Of a stretch of DNA of 64,000 nt, positions 1-12,387 are shown one piece after another. The notes below the pieces were generated by a model. The model did no database searches and was not told the origin of the DNA. It worked only from the letters and a program-made list of their open reading frames with translations. Position numbers and translations under genes: made by a program. This DNA is from Prochilodus magdalenae. Taxonomy: Eukaryota; Chordata; Actinopteri; Characiformes; Prochilodontidae. The stretch lies in NCBI GenBank assembly GCA_024036415.1, contig JAMWET010006568.1, positions 55,001-119,000 on the forward strand, written 5' to 3'. Each line of letters begins with the position of its first letter. Within the stretch, counting starts at the first letter, position 1.

Positions 1-1442
1 TGAGCTCTGCGCGTACCTGTCTGCCGGCTCCAATTGACTTCAAAGGGCACCGGCCCAGATCCATCAAGCATAAACAGCCAATCAACATGCATACATTATA
101 AAAGCACCAATAAATCAAGGGCTGCTTTTAGCTTTGGTTGGCCTTTGTGCTGTTTCGCCTGTTCTCAAAGAGCCAAACTTGCTCGTTTCAATGGCCATCC
201 CCAACCGGAATCTACAGGGGCACCTCTATGTGATGGAGAAATGCTTCAAGGTCAAGGTTGTATAGGTGCTTATGCTGTCAGTATAAAATATTAATAGAGA
301 ACAGGCCATTCTTCAGTGTAGTGTGCAAATGTCAGAGACCACCTATTTGTCTATGTAATTTCCAGTCAAAAAGAGCCAAGTTATTTTTCAGTGCCAGAAA
401 GAGCGAGAAACATATTACCAGAAAAAAGACTTGAGCCTCCAACACGAAGCCTGCTTTTTCTTGTGTTGTCCTCAATATTAAGTTAGACCCTCCATTTTTG
501 GTTCTCAAACTTCTTACAACACAAAATGGCTACCCAGCAATCTAGTAACTCATGCTACCCATCGAGCGGTCCAACCTAGCATGCTCATATAATTAATACA
601 GCGTAGTTACTGAGTGTTTCAATTTAGTTTAGACTCTGCTCTGGTAGGCTGATTGTGAAGATGTTAAACCCTGTGCAGAGGGCTTTAGGGTTTACGTGCA
701 GCTGACTGGTAAGGTCTGTTAGGGTGGGTAGACCAATATGGATGGACAGGACTAAAACTGGAGTGCACGAACACGTAGTTTATTGACACGGCGTAGTACA
801 AGAAACAAACACTGAACAAAACAAAACATAAACGAGACAAAGTATTTACACTGTATACTAGGTATTAGGCTATAGCATGGGAAGCAGCCGCGAGGCTATA
901 TCCCAACGTCCCTTATAACTTCCCACACTACCAGCGTCTAGTGTCATGGGGGAAAAAAAAAAAACATCTCCTAGGAGCCCTCAGGTCTTAAACCCGAAGC
1001 CCCGCCCTTGGAGATCCCATTCCCTACTAAGGGGTTACAATACTGCAGTAAAATACACAAAACGAATATCAGCGCTCAATACAAACAACCTAGGTTACGA
1101 CAAATCATTACTAGTATACCACTGTCTGGGCCCATCAACTTACAAGTTAACTATTCACTTTTTCTCCCACAGGATTTTAAGTGATGAATAAACTGCCCCC
1201 TCCTTTCTCCCCACCGGTGGATCCTCCCGATAAGGATAAGGTAAGCGGGTCTCCCTGCTGTCCCCCTTTTGCCAATCCTCTTTAACAGGAAGACACAGGT
1301 AAGTACATCTATAAACACATTCTACTGTATAGGGGCTGGTATGCACTGGTGATGGGGTAGGCCTCACCTTACCACATCACACTGATAAAGACCATCAATA
1401 CATCCTAATCATTCTTTCTTTCAATGCTGGTGGCAGATTTGC
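1..1442. other. Unassigned intergenic DNA
   Basis: I see no gene or recognisable repeat here. The only simple feature is an A-rich tract at about 949-964. The open frames are short and have no coding character that I can defend. Confidence 0.6.
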
Positions 1443-1575
1443 CAGCTTCTTATTCCACCTTTAATTGTGCCACGCCAACTCTCTGGCTTTAGAACAACTA
1501 CTGCACCAAGAAGCTGGTAAAAGGAAGCTGAATGTCAGCACCAGAAAGCGCATTACTCCCCTTTTAAGGTGGAAT
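1443..1575 (+). repeat. Small hairpin repeat (TTCCACCTT family), copy 1
   Basis: The segment opens with CAGCTTCTTATTCCACCTTT and closes with TTTTAAGGTGGAAT, so its ends are inverted complements of each other (ATTCCACCTT versus AAGGTGGAAT). The same two end motifs recur at 9.4, 37.8 and 41.3 kb, and the left end alone at 26.74 and 44.36 kb. The size and inverted ends fit a miniature inverted-repeat element. No target duplication is clear, so the superfamily is unknown. Confidence 0.5.
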
Positions 1576-2029
1576 ATATATCTGGTGAATCGGAAGCAGA
1601 TTGGACCTTGTTGTTTTAATGCTTATAGTGTTTTTGATAAGGAGATAAGCAAGGAGCAAGGCAAGCAAGGCAAGGAGCCAGGACACTGTATTGTCATTCA
1701 CATCACATGTGGTACATGGGGTGGAACGGAATTGTAGTATTCAGGGACCCAGTTACACCCAAACAGCAAGACTTAAATAAATTAAAATATATATAAATAT
1801 ATAAAAACTATAAGTGTATTTAAAGTGACTGGTGTCCACAAAATGTCAGTGCAGTGGTTATGACTAATTGGCGTTTAGAAGTCTTCTGGAATGAAGCTGT
1901 TTCTCATAAGCTATCAAATTTCCTACCTGGAGGTTTAGGCACTGCCACCATACGCAATTTCCACAAGAATTTTTCTTCTACATCTTCAGTGCTGTAACTG
2001 CACCAAATTGAACACAAATGTACAAATTT
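1576..2029. other. Unassigned intergenic DNA
   Basis: AT-rich unique sequence with nothing recognised apart from a short A/T run near 1780-1810. Confidence 0.5.
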
Positions 2030-2150
2030 AACAGCACCTGGTAGACCACCAAAACTATCTTTAACAGATAAACAGCACAGAAAGGGTGGTCTCAAACTTT
2101 GGCACTGTACTCTAGAAGTAAGTGCTGCAGAACGGCTTCAAACCGTCCTA
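2030..2150 (+). mobile_element. Possible Tc1-like transposase scrap
   Basis: A stretch near 2035-2080 (CACCTGGTAGACCACCAAAA, then a run ending AGATAAACAGCAC) matches a segment at about 50,040-50,080. There it lies upstream of a recognisable Tc1 C-terminal motif. In Tc1 proteins the peptide PGRPP sits between the two DNA-binding domains. Only this short similarity supports the call. No ends or target duplications are visible. Confidence 0.3.
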
Positions 2151-3426
2151 TGAGGAAAAAATGGAAGGCGCCTCAGAGGAAACTGCAGTAACTAAATGGA
2201 GCTGGGTTTACTTCAAAGTACACAATTACAGTCTTTTATGATTTTTGCATGCGAAAGTGATGCAAATTGGCAAACATGGCCAGACAGAGGCATACTGCAG
2301 CAACCTAATCCCATTGTGCCATTTGTTTGACTACTAATCAATGGTGGAGAAAAGGCAAGCTGAAATTGTTTATCTGTAAGTTACTATTATCATCTACACT
2401 GTGCTTATTTTTCTCTTTAGGCTCGGCAGGTACATGCAGCATTCAGCTATCTGAAAATCAGCTCAAGTTTAGTCCATATGCTGTCATAACACTCTTAAAT
2501 GCCTTCTGAATGCTAACTGCTCCAGTATGAGTAGGTGTTCCAGGCTCAGAGCTGCTGAATATCTAGTGACACATTGGGCATGTCAAGGTGAAGTCTGCTA
2601 TATATGCATGGCATTACGCGTGATCGTCGGCGGAATGGCAGAAGATTTTTATCAAGTGCAGAGGTTTCGGTTAGAGTTAGGGAGGTTAACCAATCTCAGC
2701 ATAACTCGGACTAGCCTACAGGTCTGGAACGACCTCAGTCGGAATTTACAATGACCTCAGGACTGTTAGACACATGGCAGAAAAAGTTGGACTGTACAGC
2801 TATTTTACCGGCCTGATAGCACGTACTGAGTTGCATAATATGGCACAGTGAGTTATGCAATTAATTACACTGACATTTGATTTGATTTCCCTTATCGACA
2901 CTTTGAGTTTGGACCTCTGATATTTTGTTATTTGTTTAAATGTCAAGAAAAGACAAACAGAAATGATTTTCTTTCCGCATTACAAGAAAATACACGCACT
3001 TTAAACTCAAATCAGAGTAGAACGAATGAAACAGATCTAATTATTAACCACAAGCATGGGAAGATTAGTGGCGAACCGAGGACCTTGAGGGAGTAACGGG
3101 TCCTCCCTCGTACAATAAGCACTTACGATGAATGGAAAAATACAATGTCATTAACTTACTATTGTCACATCTCTACAATAGTGTTGATGTACTCAGCACA
3201 CCAGTCCTCCACCCAGAGCATCCATCATTAACCTAAATGTTTCTACCTTTTGGGAAAACCAGCTTTTAGTTTTCTTAACAAAAGACAGATGGAAGTTTCT
3301 CCACAGCTCTTAAAAGGTGGTTGCACATTCTGCTATAATTCAATCAATGAAAATTACACACTTGCTTGATTTTCCTCCTTTCTCTCAAAGACGAAAGGAA
3401 TATAAAAGAAGTACGATACTGAGCTG
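2151..3426. other. Unassigned intergenic DNA
   Basis: No repeat or gene recognised. The longest open frames are 60-75 codons and look random. Confidence 0.5.
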
Positions 3427-4140
3427 AAAACATTCCAAAATGACCTAAAATGATCAACAGAATTTTAAGAAATAACAGCTTTGTTGCAGAGATATCTACT
3501 GAAGTTAGTATGCTAACCAGCTAGCCGCACCTCGTCCTGCCTCGTAATACAACTTTGCACCTTGAGAGGCAATAGTGAGTCGCTGTAGCGTCAAGTCAAA
3601 CATAAGCCCTTTTCCATCAACGTATAACGGGTTCCATTCCAGTTTGTGCACCTGATTTTCAACTGTTCGATGCATTTACAGAGGTACAGGAACCCGCTGG
3701 AACCAAACAATTTAAGTTCTTTAGGACGAACTGTAATGGCATCTATCGGTGTGTCATTTGTTGAGGAAAGAGAAGCCAACAATGACGTCACATAAGGCAA
3801 ACTTTATGTCTTCCTATCAACAGTACTCACAGGTAATCTGTATGCTCCACACAACATGTTAAGCAACACCCTCTGTTGACTTTGATGCTGTGTCTATTGA
3901 CGTTCCTTGGAATCAAGAAAAACTAGTGCAAACTCAGACTTGTTTAGCACCAAGGTTCTTCAAAGCCTGACTAAATCAGTTCAAGAACCAGGTTTCCTTT
4001 GGTGGAAAAGGGCTTCATGAGATGATGACGGAGTAGCACTGCTGCCTCGATGGACTATTCTAACCTCTTATCAATCATGCTGATGGTCCTGCTCTAGGCT
4101 AGATCATTAAGGTACAGCTAAGCAATGAAAGGAAAAATCT
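3427..4140 (+). repeat. Unnamed dispersed repeat, copy 1
   Basis: From AAAACATTCCAAAATGA at 3427 to about 3600 this segment parallels 12,388-12,580. Shared landmarks are TTGCAGAGAT, GCTAACCAGCTAG and GTGAGTC..TGTAGC. A second block at about 4026-4130 (GTAGCACTGCT, then AGC.AATGAAAGGAA) matches the continuation at 12,595-12,655. The roughly 420 bp between the two blocks is absent from the other copy, so this copy has an insertion or the other a deletion. No coding potential or terminal repeats were found. Confidence 0.5.
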
Positions 4141-5389
4141 AGAATCCAGATTAAACAGAAGCAGAATAAGAGTTAACATGGGTGCTGCTTTGCACCATTG
4201 GAGATGCTCCTGGAGAGTAAAGGAATAAAGAAGGTGATTTTCCTTGTTCGGTATGGCTCATCACATTACCACCAGTAACGAACTAAAGCAGAGATCGCTG
4301 GGAAGTAAACCCAGAGGCACTTGAGACCACCCATCAGAAGATTTCAAACACATGTTCTCATTGCATTGCTTGCTGTTGTTGCCAAGTCCAGTTTAAAAGC
4401 TATTTTTACTGGAAAGTAAAAATAAAGAATCTGTCATGTCGCCATGCTGCCGAGGGCCTGCTTGAAAGCGTCTTCCATGGATGAGCTGCGCTATGAGTAG
4501 CAGAGAGATAAATAGGTGACACTTCTGCCTGCATAGTGTTGATGGTGCAGTGTGCTGTTAAGTTATGGCTGTACAACTGTGTCAGTATCTATATAAGGTG
4601 GACCAATAAGGGTCACCTCATGAGCAACACTGCCAATGCCCCCTCCTCCTGCCCCCACACTGGAGACTGGTACTGAAGTGCTTGTTCCTGATGAGCTAAG
4701 AGTGAGAAATAATTCCTAAAACATTACATCATGCTTTTGTTCACAGGCAATAACTCAATAACTGCGTCGGTGTAAGGGTTAAAGCACTTCCAGCTTCTAC
4801 AGCCAGCTCACTTTTTATCACCGTAAATCTGGGGGTGGACCAATTTGAATATGCCAAGAACTTATGACCACTTTCCCTGAAAGTTTATTTCAGAGTCAAG
4901 CTGCAGTCATGCTCTCCTCCTCATGAGCCCTAGGCAATGGCACCTAAGTAGCGAATCCAAGGTACGGTGCTGCTTCCACAGTGCAGAGGTGATATCTACC
5001 TGCTGAGAGCCAAGGCAAAGCTCAAGTAATGCCATATGTTAGGACTCAAGTTCGGCAACTTGGGAGAGGGGGTGGGGGTCTTCACATGTCTTCACATGTA
5101 ATAACCCTGTAATAATCCAACAATTATCTTCATAACTAGATCCAAAGACCTTCATTTAAGCTAAAATGGAATAGTGTAATGTGCCTTAGCTTGACATTTC
5201 AATCCACATATGGTGTACATCTTTAATAAGTGTCCAACAAATGACCAATATTTCCAGAGAATGCATTTACCATCACCAGTCAGAGGAGTTTTATGACCTA
5301 TGACCCTCTTTACAGCCGGTCACTTCATGTAACTAATATCTAGGGATCCTCATAAGAGTTTAGCCACATGCATTTGTGGTGTATTTGGG
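4141..5389. other. Unassigned intergenic DNA
   Basis: Mixed unique sequence. A short direct duplication (CTTCACATGT twice near 5081-5100) is the only local repeat noticed. Confidence 0.5.
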
Positions 5390-6050
5390 TTATAATGGGT
5401 GGCGTTTTGCTTGTACTGGGATGAGTTTGAGTTGTACTGGGAGGAATCTGGACTGTACTGGCAGTAGTTTGGGTTGTACTGAGAGGAGCTTGGGTTTGGG
5501 AGGGATTTGGATTATAATAAGTGGCGCTTTGGTTGCACTGGGATGAGTTTAAGTTGTACTGGGAGGAATCTGGACTGTACTGGCAGTAGTTTGGGTTTGA
5601 CTGGGAGGAGCTTGGGTTTGGGAGGAATGTGGGTTATAATAAGTGGCGTTTTGGTTGTACTGGGATGAGTTTGAGTTGTACTGGGAGGAGTCTGGACTGT
5701 ACTGGCAGTAGTTTGGGTTTGACTGGGAGGAGCTTGGGTTTGGGAGGAATGTGGGTTATAATAAGTGGAGCTTTGGTTGCACTGGGATGAGTTTGAGTTG
5801 TACTGGGATGAATCTGGACTGTACTGGCAGTAGTTTGGGTTTGACTGGGAGGAGCTTGGGTTTGGGAGGAATGTGGGTTATAATAAGTGGCGTTTTGGTT
5901 GTACTGGGATGAGTTTGAGTTGTACTGGGAGAAATCTGGACTGTACTGGCAGTAGTTTGGGTTTGACTGGGAGGAGCCTGGGTTTGGGAGGGATTTGGAT
6001 TATAATAAGTGGCATTTTGCTTGTACTGGGATGAGTTTGTGTTTTATAGG
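5390..6050 (+). repeat. 122-bp minisatellite, about 5.4 units
   Basis: The landmark TTATAATAAGTGGC (TTATAATGGGTGGC in the first unit) begins at 5390, 5512, 5634, 5756, 5878 and 6000, an exact 122-bp spacing each time. Each unit is itself made of degenerate ~21-bp steps of the form GNNTGTACTGGGANGAGTNT, so the array has two levels of repetition. Because 122 is not a multiple of three, no frame stays open. It is G-rich on the plus strand and non-coding. Confidence 0.95.
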
Positions 6051-7292
6051 GATGGTTGTCGAATGCGTTTTGGAAAGTCAGAGGTGTTTACACTGCTATA
6101 ACATCCTGAAGTGGTTTGAGTGATCTAATTTGTATCCATATCCATTTACACTTGAACTTTCATGTGGCTCAGCCTTATACTTAAGATGCATGTAGTGAAG
6201 AGGTATAAACATGGTATACTGCTCTTCCTACATTGGGTAACAACCCTACCCTCTTCATCACCACATGAAAGGGGGGGTGGTTTTAGCGAGCCAAGGACAC
6301 AGTGGGTAGTTAATGAAATTTTGACTCCGTGTTGAGCTGCTAGTGAGCACTGAGGGGTGAAATTGGAGGGGTAAGAACCCACTGCTGTGAAAACAATTCC
6401 CACTTCTCCACAAACACGACCATGGCAGGACAAAACAGACAGCAAACTACAGCTGTCTTCAAACTGCGACCATGAAAGCAACTACTGTGCTCCACTGATA
6501 CATATATATTTTCTTCAGAATTCATGCATTCTCTTCAGATTGCAGAGTTGAGGTTATGTAGATCTGCATTCTGCACAAATTCATTCACAAACAAACAGCT
6601 GGTGTTTGCGATGTTTGAGTGAATGCAGAACCCTACCAGTGCTCTCCTTCCATCATGTTCAGCTGTTGAACAATGCCTCCAGTAGATGCAGTGGAAGGCA
6701 TGTGTGAGCTTTCACACTTTTGCATTGCTGGGGATGCTGCGAAAGTGTGTGCGTGAGTTATAGGGGTTGGTGCTACAGTAGAGGTAATTGGCTACAGCTA
6801 ACAGTTGGAAGGAAATCGTGTGAAAGGGGATACAATGGTGTGGCTGCAAGTTGCTGCTGCAATTGGGCGCACTAGCTTCAGTGCTGTGTAGTTGATGCTA
6901 GTGCCGTGTGCATGTGACAGTAGATTCTGGCATGGAAAACATCAGGCAGAAATGAATGATGTTTAAGTAGTGTTTAAAAAGTAACTAGTACTGAGGGTGG
7001 CACATCAGCTCCACAATTATAACCACTTTGGGTAAAGAAGGGTAAAAACGGTCAGGGAGCGTTGACTCTCTGCTTAATTAGCTCACACAGAAAATAACAA
7101 AACTCTAGCCTTTAATTGAGCTAAATCACGTCTATGAAAACAAACATGCTTTTCAAAAATATATTTGTCACAATATCACAGCTATTAGCACCGCTGCACT
7201 TCTTCGTGTACTCATGCTTTGCTGGCATAATAGCAACAAGTCTTCCTGTAATGAGATTCTTGATAAGACCACAGAGCCCTAAGGAATCGACC
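6051..7292. other. Unassigned intergenic DNA
   Basis: No element recognised. Two overlapping minus-strand open frames (6146-6525) have no recognisable domain and look like chance. Confidence 0.5.
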
Positions 7293-7869
7293 GCTGTATT
7301 GGAAATGGCACTACGTACTACTCATCTACTAAGTCTGGCTAAAAGTAGTATGTAGTATGCAGTATGTGTCCAAGCGGAAGATCTGTAGTGCACTGAAGCT
7401 ACCCGGATGGTGTACTACTCCAGTCCGAGTTTCTAGTATAGTGGTCGAGCTATCTTTATGGTGTACTGAATCCAATCATGCACCGCGGCCTGCTTCAGCC
7501 AGAGGAAATGGTGGCGGGTAATGGTAATGGGAACTTGCAGCCAACCCTGAGTATACATGTGGGTGTAGTGATTGTAGTGGGGTATGTGTTTATCAGAATG
7601 AGCCTCAGAAGGTTAGAATATACAGGTCTGAAGATTAATAAAAGATGAACTCGCTTTAGAGGATCAGTTTTAGAGTAAAACAGCTGAGGGGAGCTAACAG
7701 CTAGGCTAAACGTATTTCAGGCGAACTGAGCAGTGTTAGCAACAGCTAGCTCAGTGGTAAATGTAAGGTAATTGGTCATGTGACTTTACTGCACACTACA
7801 CACAGGGGGCGGTATGCAGTACATACTATTGTAGTATGCAGTATAAGAGTGTGCCATGTCGAATACAGC
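7293..7869. mobile_element. Inverted-terminal-repeat element, non-autonomous (MITE-like)
   Basis: The left end reads GCTGTATTGGAAATGGCAC. The reverse complement of the right end reads GCTGTATTCGACATGGCAC, so 17 of 19 positions match as inverted repeats. Inside, AGTATGCAGTATG-type motifs occur next to both ends. The 577-bp interior has no transposase. The ends recall hAT- or piggyBac-like fish MITEs, but I could not find a clean target duplication, so the superfamily is open. Its right end directly abuts a Tc1 relic. Confidence 0.6.
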
Positions 7870-8840
7870 CTCAATATAGAAGCTCCCAAAATCCTCCAGG
7901 CTCCTAGATCCACTCTTTCAGACTCTTCTCCTTTCTCCTGAACACCACCAGTTAGTTTCAAAGGCGTTTAGTTCAGAGGACTGGGATGTCCATATCCATC
8001 TCTTGATTCTGTGGTCACTTAACCCTATTTTTGTGAAGAGTTGGATGTAAACTTTGGTTTACTGTCCACTAGAGTTCATGATGCCATGTATCCCAACAAG
8101 TGCCCCAGAGCTTTTGGAGGCAAAACAGCTCCATAATACCAACGATCCTCCACCATACGTAACAGCTTTTCTGTAGAACCATCCTTCTTGTTTATGGCAT
8201 ACTTTGGTTAAGTGCTTGTTGACAAATGGCTCTATCTTTGTCCCATTTGACCTAAGAGCCCAGTTTTATTCTATGTTCTAGCAGCATGTAGTGAACTCCA
8301 GATGCTTCACACCTTCAAAACAGCCAGATAGTTTTCTGACATGGAGGTGTCATCTGACGGTAATTCCAGAAACCTGCTCATCCCAAATGTTACCATCTTC
8401 TGCAAATGTTCAGCTGTAATCCTGGGAGAACGTTGCCCCTATAGCCATCCACCTCACTGTATACACATGCATTCACCTCCAGGTGGATTCACTACAGCTC
8501 TGGTTGTTTCAGACTTCTTAGTGGTTGCCTTAACGGTGGATATGAGCATTTTCAGATGCATACCTGCTTTTTTTTTATAGTTACTAGATATATAAACACT
8601 TTCATCCAATTATGATTTATGTATTCTCTACTATTCCCAAAGGTGCCTCGCACTTAGACTCCAGTGGAACAAGGAGTCAAGGATAACAGCTTAAGAGTTC
8701 CTTAACACCCAGTCGGGCTTGGATAGATGTGAAATTAAAATGGGAAGAAAGTATGTATATTTTGTTCATAAGAGATTGGCCAATGAGATTTTTCACTACC
8801 AAGGGTGCTAATAATTATGGAGCTGACTAAATACATAAAG
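7870..8840 (-). mobile_element. Degenerate Tc1-like transposon, transposase pseudogene
   Basis: Read on the minus strand, about 8130-8060 encodes FASKSSGALVGIHGIMNSS, which fits the Tc1 transposase core block usually seen as CF(A/S)...GTG.L..I.GIMN. About 8020-7960 reads TSQSSELNAFETNWW, a decayed form of the WPSQSPDLNPIENLWW motif that carries the second catalytic acid. Stops and frame changes break the frame. At the far end, near 8800-8825, AAGGGTGCTAATAATTATGG resembles a Tc1 terminal repeat. The end nearer 7870 is missing or interrupted by the adjoining element. It is not functional. Confidence 0.7.
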
Positions 8841-9423
8841 CTAAAACATCATGATAATCTTATTATACAGTTCAGCATCACAGACAGAAATGAATGCTAG
8901 CTTTAAAGAGACTTCCTGTAGCTGTAATGATAATATCACTGTTTATAAACATTAGAAATCTCCATGTTTGCTTTCATCATGGTGCAATCTGTCCTCAGCT
9001 CGATGCAGCTAGAGGAATGGACGTGTATAAGGCTGCAGTTGAGGTAAACAGAATTGACTTTAAAAATTGCCATGCAGTGTTTTAAATTGGAGTGGCGTAA
9101 AAATTGAGTGAATGCTCCTTCACAGGCCAGTGCACTCCACTGACCCCGTCATCAAATCTATCGGTCGCTCATTAACTTCAGCCAAATGAGAGCCGATGTG
9201 ACCGTGAAAAAAAGTTAGATTTACCGCATCATCACCCCAGCACACAAAGCATATGCTCTTCCGTTCTCAGACCTGCGTTACACAGGCCTTAGCATGGCTT
9301 CATTCATGTGCCATCTGTAAACAACAGGTAGATGCAAGGGCAAAATTAGGACTGTGCTCTCTACAGAACAGGTCTGGCCTTTAGACAGTGGAGGTGCAGG
9401 CCGTCAGACCCCTCAGTTAGTGA
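8841..9423. other. Unassigned intergenic DNA
   Basis: Nothing recognised. A 63-codon plus-strand frame at 8894-9085 has no known domain. Confidence 0.5.
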
Positions 9424-9510
9424 CTCCACCTTGTAAATTTGAAGTTTACAGGCACCAGACTGTACCTGCTGCACTATTTAAGGTGGAACGGTAAATCTGA
9501 ATAAGAAGCC
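9424..9510 (-). repeat. Small hairpin repeat (TTCCACCTT family), copy 2
   Basis: CTCCACCTTGTAAAT at the left and ATTTAAGGTGGAACGG at the right form an imperfect inverted repeat. Outside the right arm, the reverse complement reads GGCTTCTTATTCAG, the same outer sequence that precedes the arm at 1443 and 26,741. This shows that the copy is in minus orientation and that the repeat extends beyond the hairpin. Confidence 0.55.
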
Positions 9511-10189
9511 AACATAAACAGTACTGAGCATCATTGTTTCTGTTTCTCACAGCATTTCTAATTGTGTATTTCAACCTTAATTGTGAAGAAAATGAGGAAC
9601 TTGCTTTCCCCATCAGGGTGCAGAGCAGTGCAGAGCGTAGAGGGTGATGTAACTAAATGGCTTTGTGATCCGAGTTCATGCTTCCAGTGGCTGGTGAGCA
9701 GAGCTGGCGCAGTATAAAGGTAGGTAATTAAATACGCTACTCAAACTCCATCCTGCATTACACACACCTTCATCAAACTGTACCTTGAGCAAATTACAAT
9801 GAAGAACCCACTCCAAGCGTTTCCACTCTCAGAATCACTGGCCAAGAAATGAGCTGTACGGGAGTATCGCTATTGTACCCACCCCGCTGCTGAGCTGGCA
9901 GGGGAGGTTCTAACTGATATGGTCTAAAGGAACCGTTATCGTAGGTTAATGTGGTTAGTCAGACACATGCTAGCTTCAAATCTGTACACCCCACACTGTG
10001 GCAGCAGGCAACGGGCCAGGTGGGTTTCAACCAGTGGTCAACAAATGATACATTTTAGAGGTGGCAGTGGTGGTTTCAAGCACTACACTACAGACACAAA
10101 ACAGGCAATTAAATATAAATAAAATCTACCAATATTTTCAAATTGAACAGCTGAAAAAATGACACCTAAATATAACAAAACAAGTGTTA
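9511..10189. other. Unassigned intergenic DNA
   Basis: No gene or known repeat recognised. It leads into the trinucleotide array. Confidence 0.5.
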
Positions 10190-10231
10190 TTATTTTTTTA
10201 TTTTTTCAAAAGCATAGGCATGCATGATTTT

Positions 10232-10283
<52 letters not shown>

Positions 10284-10307
10284 GCAATAAGCAATGTTAT
10301 TAATATC

Positions 10308-10349
<42 letters not shown>

Positions 10350-10410
10350 AATAATAACACTAATAATAATAATAATAATAATAACGTCAATAAGCAATGT
10401 TATTAATATC

Positions 10411-10454
<44 letters not shown>

Positions 10455-10497
10455 CAACAACAATAATAATAATAATAATGCCAATACGCAATGTTAC

Positions 10498-10528
<31 letters not shown>

Positions 10529-10626
10529 GCCAATAAGCAATGTTAATAATAATAATAATACTATTACTACTACTAATAACAACAATAAGCAATGTTATAC
10601 TACTACTACTAATAATAATAATAATA
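10190..10626 (+). repeat. Compound AAT trinucleotide array with a recurrent CAATAAGCAATGTTA insert
   Basis: About 400 bp of (AAT)n, punctuated five times by CAATAAGCAATGTTA or a close variant at about 10,284, 10,386, 10,482, 10,529 and 10,577. The first two inserts are 102 bp apart and share an identical TTAATATCAAT extension. This indicates that a whole block of insert plus AAT tract was duplicated. The last part shifts to ACT/AAT. Both strands give poly-N, poly-I or poly-L frames that are purely repeat-driven. Confidence 0.95.
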
Positions 10627-12387
10627 CGTACAGTGATAAAGTATTAAGATTAGTAATATCCTGGTTCTCTATATGGGGCTAACGTTTTTATAATAGTCCA
10701 GACAATCCAGCCACTGTTTCACTAGTTGTTAAAGTTTGGTCTTTGCTGCTCCGTGTGTGTTAAACACAAAGAGACGAGTGTGGATAAATTTCCCTCATTT
10801 ATTGATCTGGCCATCGCAATCTGGGAGACATCAACATCTATGTGTCGTCTTCAGTCACGGCCTGAGAATTCCTGTTCAACCATTTGAGCCAAACTGGCAG
10901 AAATGTTTAATGATCATCTCCTGTTCCGGCTCTAATGATGCACCACTCCACCATCATTTACCATTAGTGCCTCTCTCCCTGCTCAGACCATTATACCTCC
11001 CCCTGCTGGTGACCTCGGAGGGTGTCAATGAAACAACCTTCCATAAACAACCTTTTGGAATTTGGTCCAACCTATCTTACAGTTAAGAATCAATAAGCCA
11101 AGCTTGTCTGATTTTATTTTGAGGGGCTGAAATGAAAATGTATTTCATAGTTTTCTCATTTTTGATTTCAAAACAGAAATGAACTGAACGGGAGACACAC
11201 ATACTGGTCATTCCAGGCGAAAGGGATTTTGGCAGGTTAAACATCTGAAGCGTATTTTGTACTCTACCAGTTCAGTAGACTGAATCACATGGGCTAAAAT
11301 TAGCATGCTAGTCCAACTATACATACAGGCACCAGTACACTGGCAAACACTCATAAAAGCCTAATACAGTGCTCCCAAAACATTCCCTGAGAGATTTACC
11401 TTCTAATCGCAATTTAACACACCTGATCCTGCTCCGAGTGTGTCGTGTGTTGATTTGCTGGAGCGTGTGTATTTAGTACAAGCCCAAACTAAACAAATCC
11501 TCGGCAAATCAAATAACCGGCAATCAACAAATCAAAGGAAGCGGGCTGTAAACAGTGCAGTGGGATTTACTGCCTTTCTTCCTTTGTGTATTGAGCGTGC
11601 AAGCAGCCACATAGCTCCGTTCTGCTGCGGCGTGAAATGAGTCCGGCCACAGACCTCACCCTGGAATTGGCTGCGGCCGGACATGGCGCATTGCACTGGT
11701 GCATAAAAAGCAAGAAATTGGTGGAAAGCTAAGAGCACTGATTGCAAAACGCTCAGCCAGAGAAATAATACTTTAGAGGAATTCTGCAGGAGCGTTATGA
11801 CACTCAGGATACTGAGGACAGAACACGAGAAATGTCTGATGCTGTGCTTGTACCATGCGTACGTCTAGAGTAAACGCACTGTTTTTTCAGAATGCAGCTC
11901 CAAGGAGTATAGTGGAACTGATGCGAAACACCACTTCTCTACAGCACTCCTCCTGTTTTTTGCCTCTGGTCATCTCCACAACCAAAGTTGAAGTTTACTC
12001 TGATTGATGTTCCTCACAGCAGCACAACGTCGAATGGCCAGGAACTGGAATACCACCTAGAATTACCCAAAGCAAATAAACCAGTGGTTTTCCATTGGTG
12101 CCCTTTATTATTCAAACACTTGACGAGTTTTTGGCCACTATTGGTCATTCCACTGGCAGAATGGAGACTGACTCAGAGAGTGTTTAGACTCCCCTCAAGT
12201 TGTGGAGTCTCTTTAGACCTGGTTAGGACTGGTGATGCCTGTCAGAAATTATCATTAGGAATTGTTGGCTGAATCTTTAACCCTTCCTAGAGGATCTAAA
12301 GACCTTGAAAGCAGAGAAAGACTACAAAAAACATGAGCACCTCCATCTCTTCAATTTACACTCTCTCATATGTAGGACATTTAGTGT
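10627..12387. other. Unassigned DNA, partly well-preserved unique sequence
   Basis: No repeats were recognised across 1.7 kb. The section 11,400-11,760 is a balanced-composition block with CpG-containing and homeodomain-like AAAT/TTGATT words. It could be conserved non-coding DNA, but the window alone cannot show conservation. Open frames at 10,736-11,086 and 11,440-11,747 have no recognisable domain. Confidence 0.4.

Noticed and set aside
717..1381. Possible solo LTR (TGTTAGGG ... CATCACA)
   Set aside because: TG/CA ends alone are weak. No target duplication, primer-binding site, polypurine tract or second copy was found.
10284..10595. CRISPR-like array (conserved word separated by spacers)
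   Set aside because: The spacers are themselves AAT repeats rather than unique, spacing is irregular, there are no cas genes, and the DNA is vertebrate.
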